Made by a program: the position numbers and the translations under genes. This document shows positions 15,496-24,109 of a DNA stretch of 31,395 nucleotides, piece by piece. This DNA comes from Scybalousia_A sp964639765 (GTDB lineage Bacteria; Bacteroidota; Bacteroidia; Bacteroidales; P3), in the NCBI GenBank assembly GCA_964639765.1, contig CAZXEN010000026.1:1-31395 (forward strand). The letters run 5' to 3'. Each line of letters begins with the position of its first letter. Within the stretch, counting starts at the first letter, position 1. Under the pieces are notes generated by a model that was not told where the DNA came from, made no database searches, and was given only the letters and a program-made list of their open reading frames with translations.

Positions 15496-18129
15496 ATGAA
15501 TATAAAGAAGTTATTTGTATTTTTGGCGACTGTTACTATAGCAATAAGTCTTTTTGCTCAAAAACAAAGTCTTACACAAAAAGCAGACGAAGCTTTTAAC
15601 AGTAAACAATATCTTATTGCTGTGGATTTATATGATAAAGCCTACTCAAAAGTGAAGGCAAACCGTCAGGAAAAAGACAGGATATTGTTTCAAAAAGCAG
15701 AGTGTTACAGGTATTTAGACGAAAAAGAAAAAGCCATAAAGACTTATCAGCGTCTGGTGAAAGCAAAATACTACCAGACACAGCCTCGTATATATCTTTA
15801 TATGGCAGATTTCCAAAGATTTCTTTCCGATTGGGATAATGCGGAATACAACTATAAGGAGTATCTTAAATTGGTTCCAGATGATGCTTTGGCAAAAAGA
15901 CGTTTGGAAAGTATTGCCTTTGCAAAGAAAATGATGGCAAACCCTACAAAGCACGAAATAAAAGAAGAAAAAAATCTGAACACAGAATGGAATGATTGGA
16001 AACCTTCTTGGGACAATGCTGTAGAATGTCAGGCTATTACCTTTACTTCTTCACGCAACAATTCTGAAAGCAAGGATAAAGATGCCTGGACAGGAGAATA
16101 TTTTTCCAATATCTATCAGGCTTCAAAATTAAAGAATGGAACATTTGGAGACGGTTCTGAACTTTCTCTTGCAGGGCTTAATACTGCTGCAAATGAGGGT
16201 GAGTTTATAAAGATAACAAATGGGAATACCACTCATTATTATTTTTCAAGATGTAATATCAAGAAGAATATGCAGATAAACTGTGCGATATACACTTCTC
16301 CTATTGAACCTGCCAAAACAAAAGGAGGAAAGAAGACAACTGTTCCCAAGGATAAAAAAGATACCAAAGACAAATCAAGCAAAGCTTCCAAGGATAATGA
16401 ACAAGCAGAAGCTTTTGTAATGTTGGACCTTGGAGATACTGCCTACAACTATTTCCACCCTGCTGTAACAAGCGATGAACTTACAATTTATTTCTCTTCC
16501 AACCGTCCTGGTGGAGAGGGAGACTATGATATATGGAAGGCAACACGTAACAATGTCAATGAACCTTTTGGCAATGTTACCAATCTTGGAAAACTTATAA
16601 ACACAGAAGGTAAGGAAGAATTTCCTGTTCTTAGAGGAAACGACCGTTTGTATTATTCTTCCGACGGATTAAAAGGATTAGGAGGTTATGATATTTTTGT
16701 TTCTCGCCTTGAAGACGGAGAATGGTCTGAGCCTCAAAATATGGGTTATCCTATCAATACTCCTTTTGATGAAATAGGACTTATATATAACTATAATGAA
16801 GACGAGAGTCTTGCTGCAGAGGAAAGCGGATACTTTTCTTCCAACAGAGACGGAGGAACAGGAGGCTATGATATCTATTCTTTCTATCGCGCTCCTATGT
16901 TTTTCACTCTTAGCGGTGAGGTAAGAAATGATAAAAGCATGCAGGTTGTTTCCGGAGCAAGAGTAAGACTTATTGGAGATGACCGTTCGCAAATAGAAAC
17001 CCGTACAAACAACGAAGGAAAATACGAGTTCAACAAAGAACAGATAAAATACAACGTAAATTACAAGATACAGGTATCCCAGATAGATTACATGAATACA
17101 GAAGGTACAGAAAGCACTATGGGATTGACGACAAGCAAAGACCTTGTTCATAATTTCCGTTTGATGCCTATACCAAAAGACCCTGTCGTTCTTCCTGAGA
17201 TACGTTATGATTTGGCAAAATGGGATTTGCAGGACCAATATCAGGATTCTCTTTCAGACCTTTTGGTTATTCTTGTCAACAATCCTACGTATGTTATAGA
17301 ACTTGGTTCCCATACAGATTCAAGACCTTTTGTTACTCTTACCAATGACACTCTTTCCCAGCGAAGAGCAGAAAGTGTGGTAGATTTTCTACAGGCAAGA
17401 GGAATAGAACCAGGACGTATGATAGCCAAAGGTTATGGAGACAGAGTTCCAAGAACACTTATGCGGGAAACATACGCAACCTATGATGGCAAGACATATA
17501 AATTTCCTAAAGGGATAACCCTTACAGATGCTTATATAAACTCTTTGAAAACCAAAGGAGAAAAAGAAGCAGCGCATCAGTTGAACAGAAGAACGGAATT
17601 TCGTATTCTTAGAACAGACTATGTTCCTCAGTCTGTAAAAGATTCTCTGACAGATGCAAGTCTAAAAAGCCATATTGTTGATATAGTTTCTGACAATAAA
17701 CCTGCTCCTGTTACAGACATACCTATTATATATACAGACAATCACATAAAGATAACCATGATAGACGGCAACAAAGCACAGCTTTACATCATTCTTAACG
17801 GTGCTGCCGTACCTGCTATCTATGATGAAAGATACAGAGATGCTGCTGTTTTGGATTGGGATCAGGCTACTAAGTTCTTATTGACAGGAAGAATTACCAA
17901 AGATGACTTCAAAGACAAGGAACGTGCTTTTGATGAGAAAGGACAAATACTTGACAACGCTGTCCTTACTTTCAAGAATGCAGCCATAGGAAACTACAAG
18001 GCAGATAAATTTGAAGTGATAGTCAAGAAAGGTATGACTTATACCATGATAGTAAATAAAAACGGTTTGAAAGACTTTGGACAGTTTGTTTATAGCACAG
18101 AAACTGGAGAAATAATCTTTGACAACTAA
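15496..18129 (+). CDS. PorE-like TPR/PD40/OmpA envelope protein with extra C-terminal domain
   Basis: This 877-aa protein has, in order: signal peptide (1-21, ending SLFAQ); TPR-like helices (about 25-150, FNSKQYLIAVDLYDKAY and YRYLDEKEKAIKTYQRL); a PD40-type propeller with FTSSRNN, YFSSNRPGGEGDYDIW, YYSSDGLKGLGGYDIF and YFSSNRDGGTGGYDIY, interrupted by a lysine-rich linker; a carboxypeptidase-regulatory-like beta sandwich (about 485-565); and an OmpA peptidoglycan-binding domain (about 575-706, HTD 606-608 and NRR near 697-699). This is the order of Porphyromonas PorE (PG1058), which ties the type IX secretion system to peptidoglycan. Residues about 748-877 are an added domain whose pattern resembles retropepsin-like proteases but lacks the DTG triad (see findings). 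Paralogs with this layout exist, so the porE assignment is tentative. Confidence 0.9.
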   Translation: MNIKKLFVFLATVTIAISLFAQKQSLTQKADEAFNSKQYLIAVDLYDKAYSKVKANRQEKDRILFQKAECYRYLDEKEKAIKTYQRLVKAKYYQTQPRIYLYMADFQRFLSDWDNAEYNYKEYLKLVPDDALAKRRLESIAFAKKMMANPTKHEIKEEKNLNTEWNDWKPSWDNAVECQAITFTSSRNNSESKDKDAWTGEYFSNIYQASKLKNGTFGDGSELSLAGLNTAANEGEFIKITNGNTTHYYFSRCNIKKNMQINCAIYTSPIEPAKTKGGKKTTVPKDKKDTKDKSSKASKDNEQAEAFVMLDLGDTAYNYFHPAVTSDELTIYFSSNRPGGEGDYDIWKATRNNVNEPFGNVTNLGKLINTEGKEEFPVLRGNDRLYYSSDGLKGLGGYDIFVSRLEDGEWSEPQNMGYPINTPFDEIGLIYNYNEDESLAAEESGYFSSNRDGGTGGYDIYSFYRAPMFFTLSGEVRNDKSMQVVSGARVRLIGDDRSQIETRTNNEGKYEFNKEQIKYNVNYKIQVSQIDYMNTEGTESTMGLTTSKDLVHNFRLMPIPKDPVVLPEIRYDLAKWDLQDQYQDSLSDLLVILVNNPTYVIELGSHTDSRPFVTLTNDTLSQRRAESVVDFLQARGIEPGRMIAKGYGDRVPRTLMRETYATYDGKTYKFPKGITLTDAYINSLKTKGEKEAAHQLNRRTEFRILRTDYVPQSVKDSLTDASLKSHIVDIVSDNKPAPVTDIPIIYTDNHIKITMIDGNKAQLYIILNGAAVPAIYDERYRDAAVLDWDQATKFLLTGRITKDDFKDKERAFDEKGQILDNAVLTFKNAAIGNYKADKFEVIVKKGMTYTMIVNKNGLKDFGQFVYSTETGEIIFDN

Positions 18130-18140
18130 ACAAAAAAAAG

Positions 18141-18184
18141 AAAAAAAAGGATTGGAGAGAAAGTTTTCCAATCCTTTTTTTTTT
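18141..18184 (+). terminator. Intrinsic terminator after the PorE-like gene
   Basis: A stem GGATTGGA/TCCAATCC, extended by A/T pairs on both sides, has a loop of about 10 nt and ends in a run of more than eight T. It starts 12 bp past the stop codon. The A-run on the left side would also let it act on the opposite strand. Confidence 0.85.
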
Positions 18185-18246
18185 GCTATTAATTATAAAC
18201 GTTTTACCCCTCCCAAATAAAATATTTGCATTTTTTTTAAGAAATA

Positions 18247-18278
18247 TTTGTTAATTAAATTTTATAATTATAACTTTG
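18247..18278 (+). promoter_or_regulatory. Complete Bacteroidetes promoter for the 248-aa lipoprotein
   Basis: TTTG (18247-18250), a 20-bp spacer, then TAACTTTG (18271-18278): an exact match to the house-keeping promoter of this phylum. The predicted start is near 18285, about 34 nt before the ATG. Confidence 0.8.
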
Positions 18279-18318
18279 CACCGTTCAATTAATTGTTAAT
18301 TATAAAAAACTTAAAAAA

Positions 18319-19065
18319 ATGAAAAAGATTTTCAAAAAGATTATGTTCGTTGTTATGGCATCAGCAATGGCTTTCAGTTTTGCAGCCTGCAATGATGATG
18401 ACGATGATGAAAACACAAGTGTTGATAGTAAAGTAGTAGGCACTTGGGAAACAGTAAGTATGGAGCTTAATGGAGAAGACCTTGGAACCTATTTTGATTT
18501 GGAACTGAAATCAAACGGAACAGGATATTCCTATTTTGCAGATAATCCTAACAAGAAAGACGAGTTTGAGTTTTCCACAACAGGTAACATTTTTAAACTT
18601 GTTATCAACGGCAACACTTACACATATCAATATGATATAAGAGGAGACATTATGAGTATTGTAGGTCAAGGTGTCCCCGGACAAAGCATGGAAGGAACAT
18701 TTGTAGGTACTTTCAAAAAGAAATCATCTTCTCCTGCAACAACAGTCCCTGCTAATATGGTAGGTTCTTGGCAGGCAACCACACATACAATAGGAGGCAA
18801 TACTGTTACAAGAAACATAATAATAACTATCTATTCCAATTTCTCAGGAATAATAAACGATGAAGGAGTAACAGAAAACAATGATTTTGATTTCACTCTT
18901 AGCGGAAACAATATCTACATTACTCCAAGACATGGTGGCCCTGGCTTTGCTGTTCCTTTTACTTACAGCATAAACGGAAACACTATGTTGTTAAGTGGAG
19001 AATATGCTCCTGTGGAACTTGGACAGGGTGCCTACAGTGCAACTTACACAAAGCTGTCAAGATAA
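18319..19065 (+). CDS. Surface lipoprotein with two lipocalin-like repeats
   Basis: This 248-aa protein has a lipoprotein signal ending in FAAC (Cys24). The Cys is followed at once by NDDDDDEN, an acidic stretch of the kind that acts as a lipoprotein export signal to the outer face of the outer membrane in Bacteroidota. The mature part has two tandem domains of about 95 aa, each opening with a W-T/Q motif (VVGTWETVSMELNG and MVGSWQATTHTIGG) and continuing with short beta strands (GTGYSYF, NTYTYQYDIRGDIMSIVG; FSGIINDEG, FTYSINGNTMLLSG). This is the layout of lipocalin-like small ligand-binding domains. The two are joined by a Ser/Pro/Thr linker (KKKSSSPATTVPA). The ligand is unknown. It is a single-gene transcript with its own promoter and terminator. 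Confidence 0.88.
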   Translation: MKKIFKKIMFVVMASAMAFSFAACNDDDDDENTSVDSKVVGTWETVSMELNGEDLGTYFDLELKSNGTGYSYFADNPNKKDEFEFSTTGNIFKLVINGNTYTYQYDIRGDIMSIVGQGVPGQSMEGTFVGTFKKKSSSPATTVPANMVGSWQATTHTIGGNTVTRNIIITIYSNFSGIINDEGVTENNDFDFTLSGNNIYITPRHGGPGFAVPFTYSINGNTMLLSGEYAPVELGQGAYSATYTKLSR

Positions 19066-19082
19066 ATCCATAGACAACAGAT

Positions 19083-19130
19083 AAAAGAGAATATCGCAAG
19101 AAGCAACAGCTTCTTGCGATATTCTCTTTT
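19083..19130. terminator. Strong bidirectional terminator
   Basis: A 22-bp perfect stem (AAAAGAGAATATCGCAAGAAGC with its complement) closes a 4-nt loop AACA at 19105-19108. A/T runs flank it on both sides. It sits between the convergent lipoprotein and ftcD genes and can serve both. Confidence 0.9.
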
Positions 19131-19156
19131 TAGTGTTTTTTATCAAGGAGTTTATG

Positions 19157-20854
19157 TTATTTGCTTATCATTTCCATAACCTTGGCTGTGTATTCTTGTT
19201 CTATTTTGCAAGCCTCATCTACAAGTTTCTGACCTTTTGCAAGAATATCTTCCACAAAAGCTTTATCTTCCAAGTCTCCGCAGTTGATTTTCATATTCAT
19301 GAAAGCACCGATACAAGCTGTTCTTGCACAAAGGATACCTACTGCAGCGTCGGTTACAGAGTTTGGATTGCCTGTCTCAACCATCTGTTTGCAGATTTCA
19401 AAACAATCAAAAGAGCGTTGCAAAGTTTTGAAAGGCACTTCTATTGCATATTTTGTTGCATCCTGAATAGCCTGCTGTCTCTTTGCCTTGTCTTCGTCTG
19501 TTTTCTTAGGCAAGCCGAAAGCATTCATTATCTTGTTGAAAGCATTTGTGTCTTCATCAACAAGATGTAGAAGTTCGTCTTTCAACATCTGACCTTTTTC
19601 TGCTATGTCTGAGAATTCTTTCCATCTGTCGTCCCAGCCTGGTTTGTTGGAAGAAAGGTTTGCCACCATTGTTGCAAGGGCAGCAGAAAGAGAACCTACG
19701 TATGCAGAGATGCTTCCACCTCCAGGAGCAGGACTTTCAGATGCTGTCTCGTTGGCAAAGCCTTTGCAGGTAAGGTCTATAAGTTTCTTGGTAGAGTTGT
19801 CCTCTATCATATATTCAATAACTTTTTCCTTTGGATTGAAAGGTTTCAAGTCGTCCAAGCCCATTGACTTTACAGCTATCTTTACAAGAGTCTCTTCATC
19901 TACTCCAAGACTTCTCTGTTGTTTTGCAAGATAGTGCTTTCCTGCATCTATAAGAGTTTTCTTAGGAACAAGTCCAACTATTTCCACTCCTGTAACCCTT
20001 ACGCCGCGTTTTGCTGCTTTTTCACATACTTCATCAAAACATACATGCAAAGGAGTTGCATTGGCATTGGTTATATTCATTGATACCTGAGCTATTCCAT
20101 ATTCTTCTATATACCAACCTATAGCTTTTGTACCTTTTAGAGTCCCCGGCTGCCATTTTGCTTTGCCGTTTTCGTCAAGAATAACTTTGCCTGTAGGTTT
20201 TCCACCTTCACGCATCTTTCTTCCTTTTTCTCTTACATCAAAGGCAATAGCGTTTGCTCTACGTGTGGATGTTGTATTCAGGTTATAATTTACTGCCAAA
20301 AGGAAATCTCTTGCTCCTACAGCAGTTGCTCCGCTCTTAGCCACTTTTTCATTCCATACCTTAGGACCAAAATCAGGAGCCTGGTCTTCTGTGGATATTC
20401 TGTTGCTTAGGGCTTCGTATTCCCCCTGACGGCAGACTGCAAGGTTCTTTCTTTCAGGTTTGAAAGCAGCACTTTCGTAGCAATAAACAGGTATCTCCAG
20501 TTCTGTTGCTATTCTTTGAGCCAGCTTTCTTGCATACTCAACAACTTCTTCCATTGTTATGTTTGCCACAGGAATAAGCGGACAAACGTCTGTAGCACCA
20601 AAACGTGGGTGGTCGCCATGATGACCTCTCATGTCTATAAGTTCCTGAGCTTTCTTCACTACAAGGAATGCACTCTCGCAAACCTGTTCAGGCTCACCTA
20701 CAAAAGTGATTACAGTACGGTTTGTCGTCTTGCCGGGATCAACATCAAGAAGTTTTACACCTTCCACCTTTTCAATCTCGGCTACAACTTGGTTTATGAT
20801 ATTTTCATTGTTGCCTTCGCTGATATTAGGCACGCATTCTATAATCTGTTTCAT
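19157..20854 (-). CDS. ftcD: Formimidoyltransferase-cyclodeaminase (bifunctional)
   Basis: This 565-aa protein fuses glutamate formimidoyltransferase (about 1-300) with formimidoyltetrahydrofolate cyclodeaminase (about 330-560). The first domain has ECVPNISEGN at the start and RGHHGDHPRFGATDVCPLIP with catalytic His82. The second contains ESPAPGGGSISAYVGSLSAAL, the conserved glycine-rich segment of cyclodeaminases. The enzyme takes the formimino group from N-formimino-L-glutamate, the last intermediate of this histidine degradation route, onto tetrahydrofolate, and releases ammonia to give 5,10-methenyl-THF. Length and motifs match the full-length bacterial and animal enzymes. The other hut genes (hutH, hutU, hutI), which often sit next to it in Bacteroidota, are not in the window. 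Confidence 0.96.
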   Translation of the reverse strand: MKQIIECVPNISEGNNENIINQVVAEIEKVEGVKLLDVDPGKTTNRTVITFVGEPEQVCESAFLVVKKAQELIDMRGHHGDHPRFGATDVCPLIPVANITMEEVVEYARKLAQRIATELEIPVYCYESAAFKPERKNLAVCRQGEYEALSNRISTEDQAPDFGPKVWNEKVAKSGATAVGARDFLLAVNYNLNTTSTRRANAIAFDVREKGRKMREGGKPTGKVILDENGKAKWQPGTLKGTKAIGWYIEEYGIAQVSMNITNANATPLHVCFDEVCEKAAKRGVRVTGVEIVGLVPKKTLIDAGKHYLAKQQRSLGVDEETLVKIAVKSMGLDDLKPFNPKEKVIEYMIEDNSTKKLIDLTCKGFANETASESPAPGGGSISAYVGSLSAALATMVANLSSNKPGWDDRWKEFSDIAEKGQMLKDELLHLVDEDTNAFNKIMNAFGLPKKTDEDKAKRQQAIQDATKYAIEVPFKTLQRSFDCFEICKQMVETGNPNSVTDAAVGILCARTACIGAFMNMKINCGDLEDKAFVEDILAKGQKLVDEACKIEQEYTAKVMEMISK

Positions 20855-21014
20855 AATTTATTTGTATTAAAAATTAAAATGATAACGCTGTTTCTTGGTT
20901 TTTATTGTCAAAAAATTTCAAATACTGCAGGCAATCTTGATATTCTTACAGCCAAAAGGGGGAAAACTTCAGCCACCTCAAGATATAATTTTGCCAATCT
21001 TCGTTTTTATGCCG

Positions 21015-21075
21015 AAAAAAACTATTTTTTTCATGCAAAAAAATAGTTTTTTTTAGTTAAAAAAATAGTTTTTTT
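21015..21075 (-). terminator. A/T-rich triple-repeat hairpin terminating comEC
   Basis: Copy A (21015-21031, A7-CTA-T7 form) is the exact reverse complement of copy B (21037-21053), with loop CATGC. A third copy C (21059-21075) has the same sequence as B. On the minus strand, downstream of comEC, this gives a 17-bp stem ending in a T-run. A can pair with either B or C. Otherwise I see no gene or promoter motif in the 322 bp between ftcD and comEC. Confidence 0.7.
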
Positions 21076-21176
21076 CACCACAAAGACTTGAAGTGGCAAC
21101 AAAAAGACAAGCTTTGGCAAAAGAGGATACTTGTATGGCGGAGAAAAACTTTTGTTATGCCAACAGGAAAGCAACT

Positions 21177-22508
21177 TCAAAACAGCCTGCTTCCCCATTC
21201 TGCCACATAAAACAATATATCTGTACCAATTTTCAGGATATATGTAAGCAATAAAGAGAGTATCGGCACATGGCTTACAAACAAGAAGACAGTAAGGCTT
21301 ATAAGTATTATCTGAGCCAAAGGAATGGCAACAAGATTGACTAACAAAAACAGGACAGGAAAAGACTTGAAGTACCAGAAAAGCAGAGGCAGGCAAAAAA
21401 TCTGGGCAGACAATGTAGTGGAAACATTACTGCAGACAGGAGACAAAATTTTTCCGAGCATATTGCTTCTTTTGTATGCTTTGTATGCTATATATCTATT
21501 TAGAAAACCATTGATATGGGGTTTAAGGGCAAGTATCCCAAAAACAGCAAGAAAAGACAGTTGAAAACTTACACTAAACAATATCAAAGGATTTAGTATC
21601 AGAAAAAGAAATGCTGTAAGTATCAGAATATTTATTCTGTCAGTGTTGTGAGATACAAGTTCTCCAACAAAAAGAAGGCTCAACATGCCTGCAACTCTCA
21701 TGGAAGACGGTGTCAATCCCACAATAAATGCGATTATCCACGAAAATAGGATAAGAATAATCTGCTTTATGTATAACCATTTGAGGTTTGCCGGCAAAAT
21801 CCACTGAAAAAGAAAACTGAAAAAACCTATTATTATCATTATATGCAAACCCGATACGCAGAGAATGTGTGCCAAACCAACGCTATTGAAAGATTGTCTA
21901 ACCTCATCGCTCATTTCTGTCTTGTCTCCCAAAAGTATCGCAACCGCAATGGAAGACTGTCGTTTGTTTAAACCCGAAGACTGTATTATGTTTCTTAGCC
22001 TGCTGTTTATATCAAAGGATAATTCAAATACCGTGCTTGTTTTTTCCCGTCTGAAAAGTTGAAAATCGTTTGCAAAAACAGAATGATAAATCCTTTGATG
22101 CTTCATATACCGTACATAATCAAAAGAAGTGTCAAAGTTTTTTATGGTGTTCAAACGGTTGTTGCTTATTATTGTATCCGAGAAAGAGAGAACAGGGTTT
22201 TCTTTGTCTGACTTGTCTTTTCTGGGTATATATATTTTTATATCACCTGTGCATTTGTGCCAAAGACTATCCCCTTTGTCGTAATAGGAAACAACCTTTG
22301 CCGTATAGGAAAGGTGATTGCCTTTTCTGGTCTGTTTTGGTTTGGACTTTATAACATATTTAAACTCTCGTGTATCTTCGTTCAGATGTTTTACATAATG
22401 GTTTCTGAATAATACGACAGGGAAACAGCTGTCATATACCACAATCAGGAGCATCAAAACGATAAGCGGCAGAAGAACAGGTCGCTTCTCAAAGAATTTT
22501 TTCAGCAT
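21177..22508 (-). CDS. comEC: ComEC/Rec2 family DNA-uptake channel, short form
   Basis: This 443-aa membrane protein has one N-terminal membrane segment (about 11-29), an outer beta-rich DUF4131-like region (about 45-155) and the ComEC core starting with ILLGDKTEMSDEVRQSFNSVGLAHILCVSGLH (191-222), followed by about seven hydrophobic helices. The conserved GLxHxLxVSGxH motif is intact. The family forms the inner-membrane channel for single-stranded DNA in natural transformation. Homologs in this phylum are usually about 650-700 aa; this one stops after a helix at AEWGSRLF. It lacks the final membrane helices and soluble tail, and there is no metallo-beta-lactamase domain. Only about 100 bp separate the stop from the terminator, so no split remainder is adjacent. 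It starts 19 nt after der and is likely cotranscribed. Confidence 0.88.
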   Translation of the reverse strand: MLKKFFEKRPVLLPLIVLMLLIVVYDSCFPVVLFRNHYVKHLNEDTREFKYVIKSKPKQTRKGNHLSYTAKVVSYYDKGDSLWHKCTGDIKIYIPRKDKSDKENPVLSFSDTIISNNRLNTIKNFDTSFDYVRYMKHQRIYHSVFANDFQLFRREKTSTVFELSFDINSRLRNIIQSSGLNKRQSSIAVAILLGDKTEMSDEVRQSFNSVGLAHILCVSGLHIMIIIGFFSFLFQWILPANLKWLYIKQIILILFSWIIAFIVGLTPSSMRVAGMLSLLFVGELVSHNTDRINILILTAFLFLILNPLILFSVSFQLSFLAVFGILALKPHINGFLNRYIAYKAYKRSNMLGKILSPVCSNVSTTLSAQIFCLPLLFWYFKSFPVLFLLVNLVAIPLAQIILISLTVFLFVSHVPILSLLLTYILKIGTDILFYVAEWGSRLF

Positions 22509-22527
22509 TTGGAGATAAGACTTTCTG

Positions 22528-23841
22528 CTATTTTTCCCTGAAATATACCTTTATAGGCACACCTGTAAAGTTGTAGAACTGTCTTATCCTGTTTTCAATA
22601 AAGCGGATATAGTCCTGTTTGACATACTGTGGCAGGTTGCAATAGAAGACAAACTGCGGATAAGGGGTCTTCAGCTGTGTTATGTATTTTACCTTGACTC
22701 TCTTGCCTTTGTACTCAGGTGGAGGGTTCTGTTCCTTTACTATAGGCAGGAAGTCTTCGTTCAGCCTGCTGGTAGGTATCTGTTTTTTGCGGTTTTCAAA
22801 GACTTGGCGTGCTTCTTCCAGAACCTTGAAGATTCTTTGTTTGTTGATAACAGAAGTAAACACAATAGGCACATCCACAAAAGGAGCAATTCTTTCTCTT
22901 ATTCTTGCTTCGTAGTCTTTCATTGTGTTGGTCTCTTTCTCCACTTTGTCCCATTTGTTCACCACGAGCACTATTCCTTTGTTGTTTCTTTCACAGAGCG
23001 AGAATATGTTCAGGTCTTGGGCCGAGAACTCTTCCGTTGCATCCACTATTACTATGCAAACATCGCTTGTTTCTATGCTTCTGATGGCACGCATGGTGGA
23101 ATAGAACTCTATGTTTTCTTTTACGGCGTTCTTTTTCCTAAGTCCTGCCGTATCCACAAGTATAAAATCAAAGCCAAACAGGTTGTAGCGTGTGTTTATG
23201 CTGTCTCTTGTTGTGCCGGCAAGGTCTTTTACTATGTTTCTCTGCTGTCCGGTAATCATATTGATGAAAGAGGACTTGCCAACGTTGGGTCTGCCAACCA
23301 CAGCCAAGTGAGGCAGGTCAGCTTCTTCGTCTGTGAAAGTCTCCTCGTCCATAAAATCCTTGACAAGTTCGTCCAACAGCTCTCCTGTTCCGCTTCCGTT
23401 GGCTGCAGAGATAGAATATATTTCTCCCAAACCAAGAGAGTAGAACTCTGGAGTTGTAAGTGATTTCTGGAAAGTATCTACCTTGTTGGCAACCAAAAGA
23501 GTTTTTTTTCTGCTTCTTCGCAAAAGGTCTGCAATTTCTTCGTCCATAGCAGTAAGACCTTCTTTGGTATCCACAAGGAAAAGGATTACGTCTGCCTCAT
23601 CAATGGCCAAACGGACCTGATCGCAGATTTCATCTTGAAAGGCATCGTCTCCTCCTTGCATATAACCGCCTGTGTCTATCACAGAGAACTCCTTGCCGTT
23701 CCAGTTGCTCTTGCCATAGTTTCTGTCTCTCGTTACGCCGGAAGTAGGGTCGGTTATTGCTGTCTTGCTTCCTGTCAAACGGTTGAAAAGTGTTGATTTG
23801 CCTACATTAGGTCTTCCTACTATTGCTACTATATTGCTCAT
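22528..23841 (-). CDS. der: Ribosome biogenesis GTPase Der
   Basis: With the start at 23841 this is a 437-aa protein with two tandem GTPase domains and a C-terminal KH-like domain, the unique Der/EngA layout. Domain 1 has GRPNVGKS, DTGG and NKVD; domain 2 has VVGRPNVGKSS, DTAG and NKWD; the tail is PPEYKGKRVKVKYITQLKTPYPQFVFYCN. Der acts in maturation of the 50S ribosomal subunit. A longer frame opens at ATG 23868, but the promoter -7 element at 23866-23873 overlaps that codon, and homologs begin MSNIVAIVGRPN, so 23841 is chosen. comEC follows in the same operon. Confidence 0.97.
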   Translation of the reverse strand: MSNIVAIVGRPNVGKSTLFNRLTGSKTAITDPTSGVTRDRNYGKSNWNGKEFSVIDTGGYMQGGDDAFQDEICDQVRLAIDEADVILFLVDTKEGLTAMDEEIADLLRRSRKKTLLVANKVDTFQKSLTTPEFYSLGLGEIYSISAANGSGTGELLDELVKDFMDEETFTDEEADLPHLAVVGRPNVGKSSFINMITGQQRNIVKDLAGTTRDSINTRYNLFGFDFILVDTAGLRKKNAVKENIEFYSTMRAIRSIETSDVCIVIVDATEEFSAQDLNIFSLCERNNKGIVLVVNKWDKVEKETNTMKDYEARIRERIAPFVDVPIVFTSVINKQRIFKVLEEARQVFENRKKQIPTSRLNEDFLPIVKEQNPPPEYKGKRVKVKYITQLKTPYPQFVFYCNLPQYVKQDYIRFIENRIRQFYNFTGVPIKVYFREK

Positions 23842-23865
23842 TGTTTCTCCAAAGAATTTATCTTG

Positions 23866-23873
23866 CAAAAGTA
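23866..23873 (-). promoter_or_regulatory. Promoter -7 element for der-comEC; decides the der start
   Basis: On the minus strand this reads TACTTTTG (TAnnTTTG), with TTTC 20 bp upstream as a 3-of-4 -33 match. The predicted start, about 23860, lies downstream of the ATG at 23868 and so excludes it as the translation start. Confidence 0.6.
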
Positions 23874-24109
23874 TAGAAAATTTTTCAAATGGGGAAATAA
23901 GCTTATCAATAAGGTTTTTTTAGACTTGTAATCCTAAAAATTTGTTCTTTGTTGATATCCTAAAAGCCTTATAAATCAACTTCTAAGAAATCAATCCAAA
24001 ATATTCTGGATAAAAAATTGAACAATAAAAGATGTTTTATAAAATAATTTAAAGTCCATCAACGTTAATAAAAGATAAAACAGTAATAACCAAAATAAAA
24101 AAATAGACA

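Noticed and set aside
21031..21396. 121-aa minus frame overlapping the comEC end
   Set aside because: It runs in another frame of comEC and through the A/T terminator; it does not restore the missing ComEC C terminus.
22804..23463. 219-aa frame antisense to der
   Set aside because: It is opposite a highly conserved GTPase gene and has no recognisable motif.
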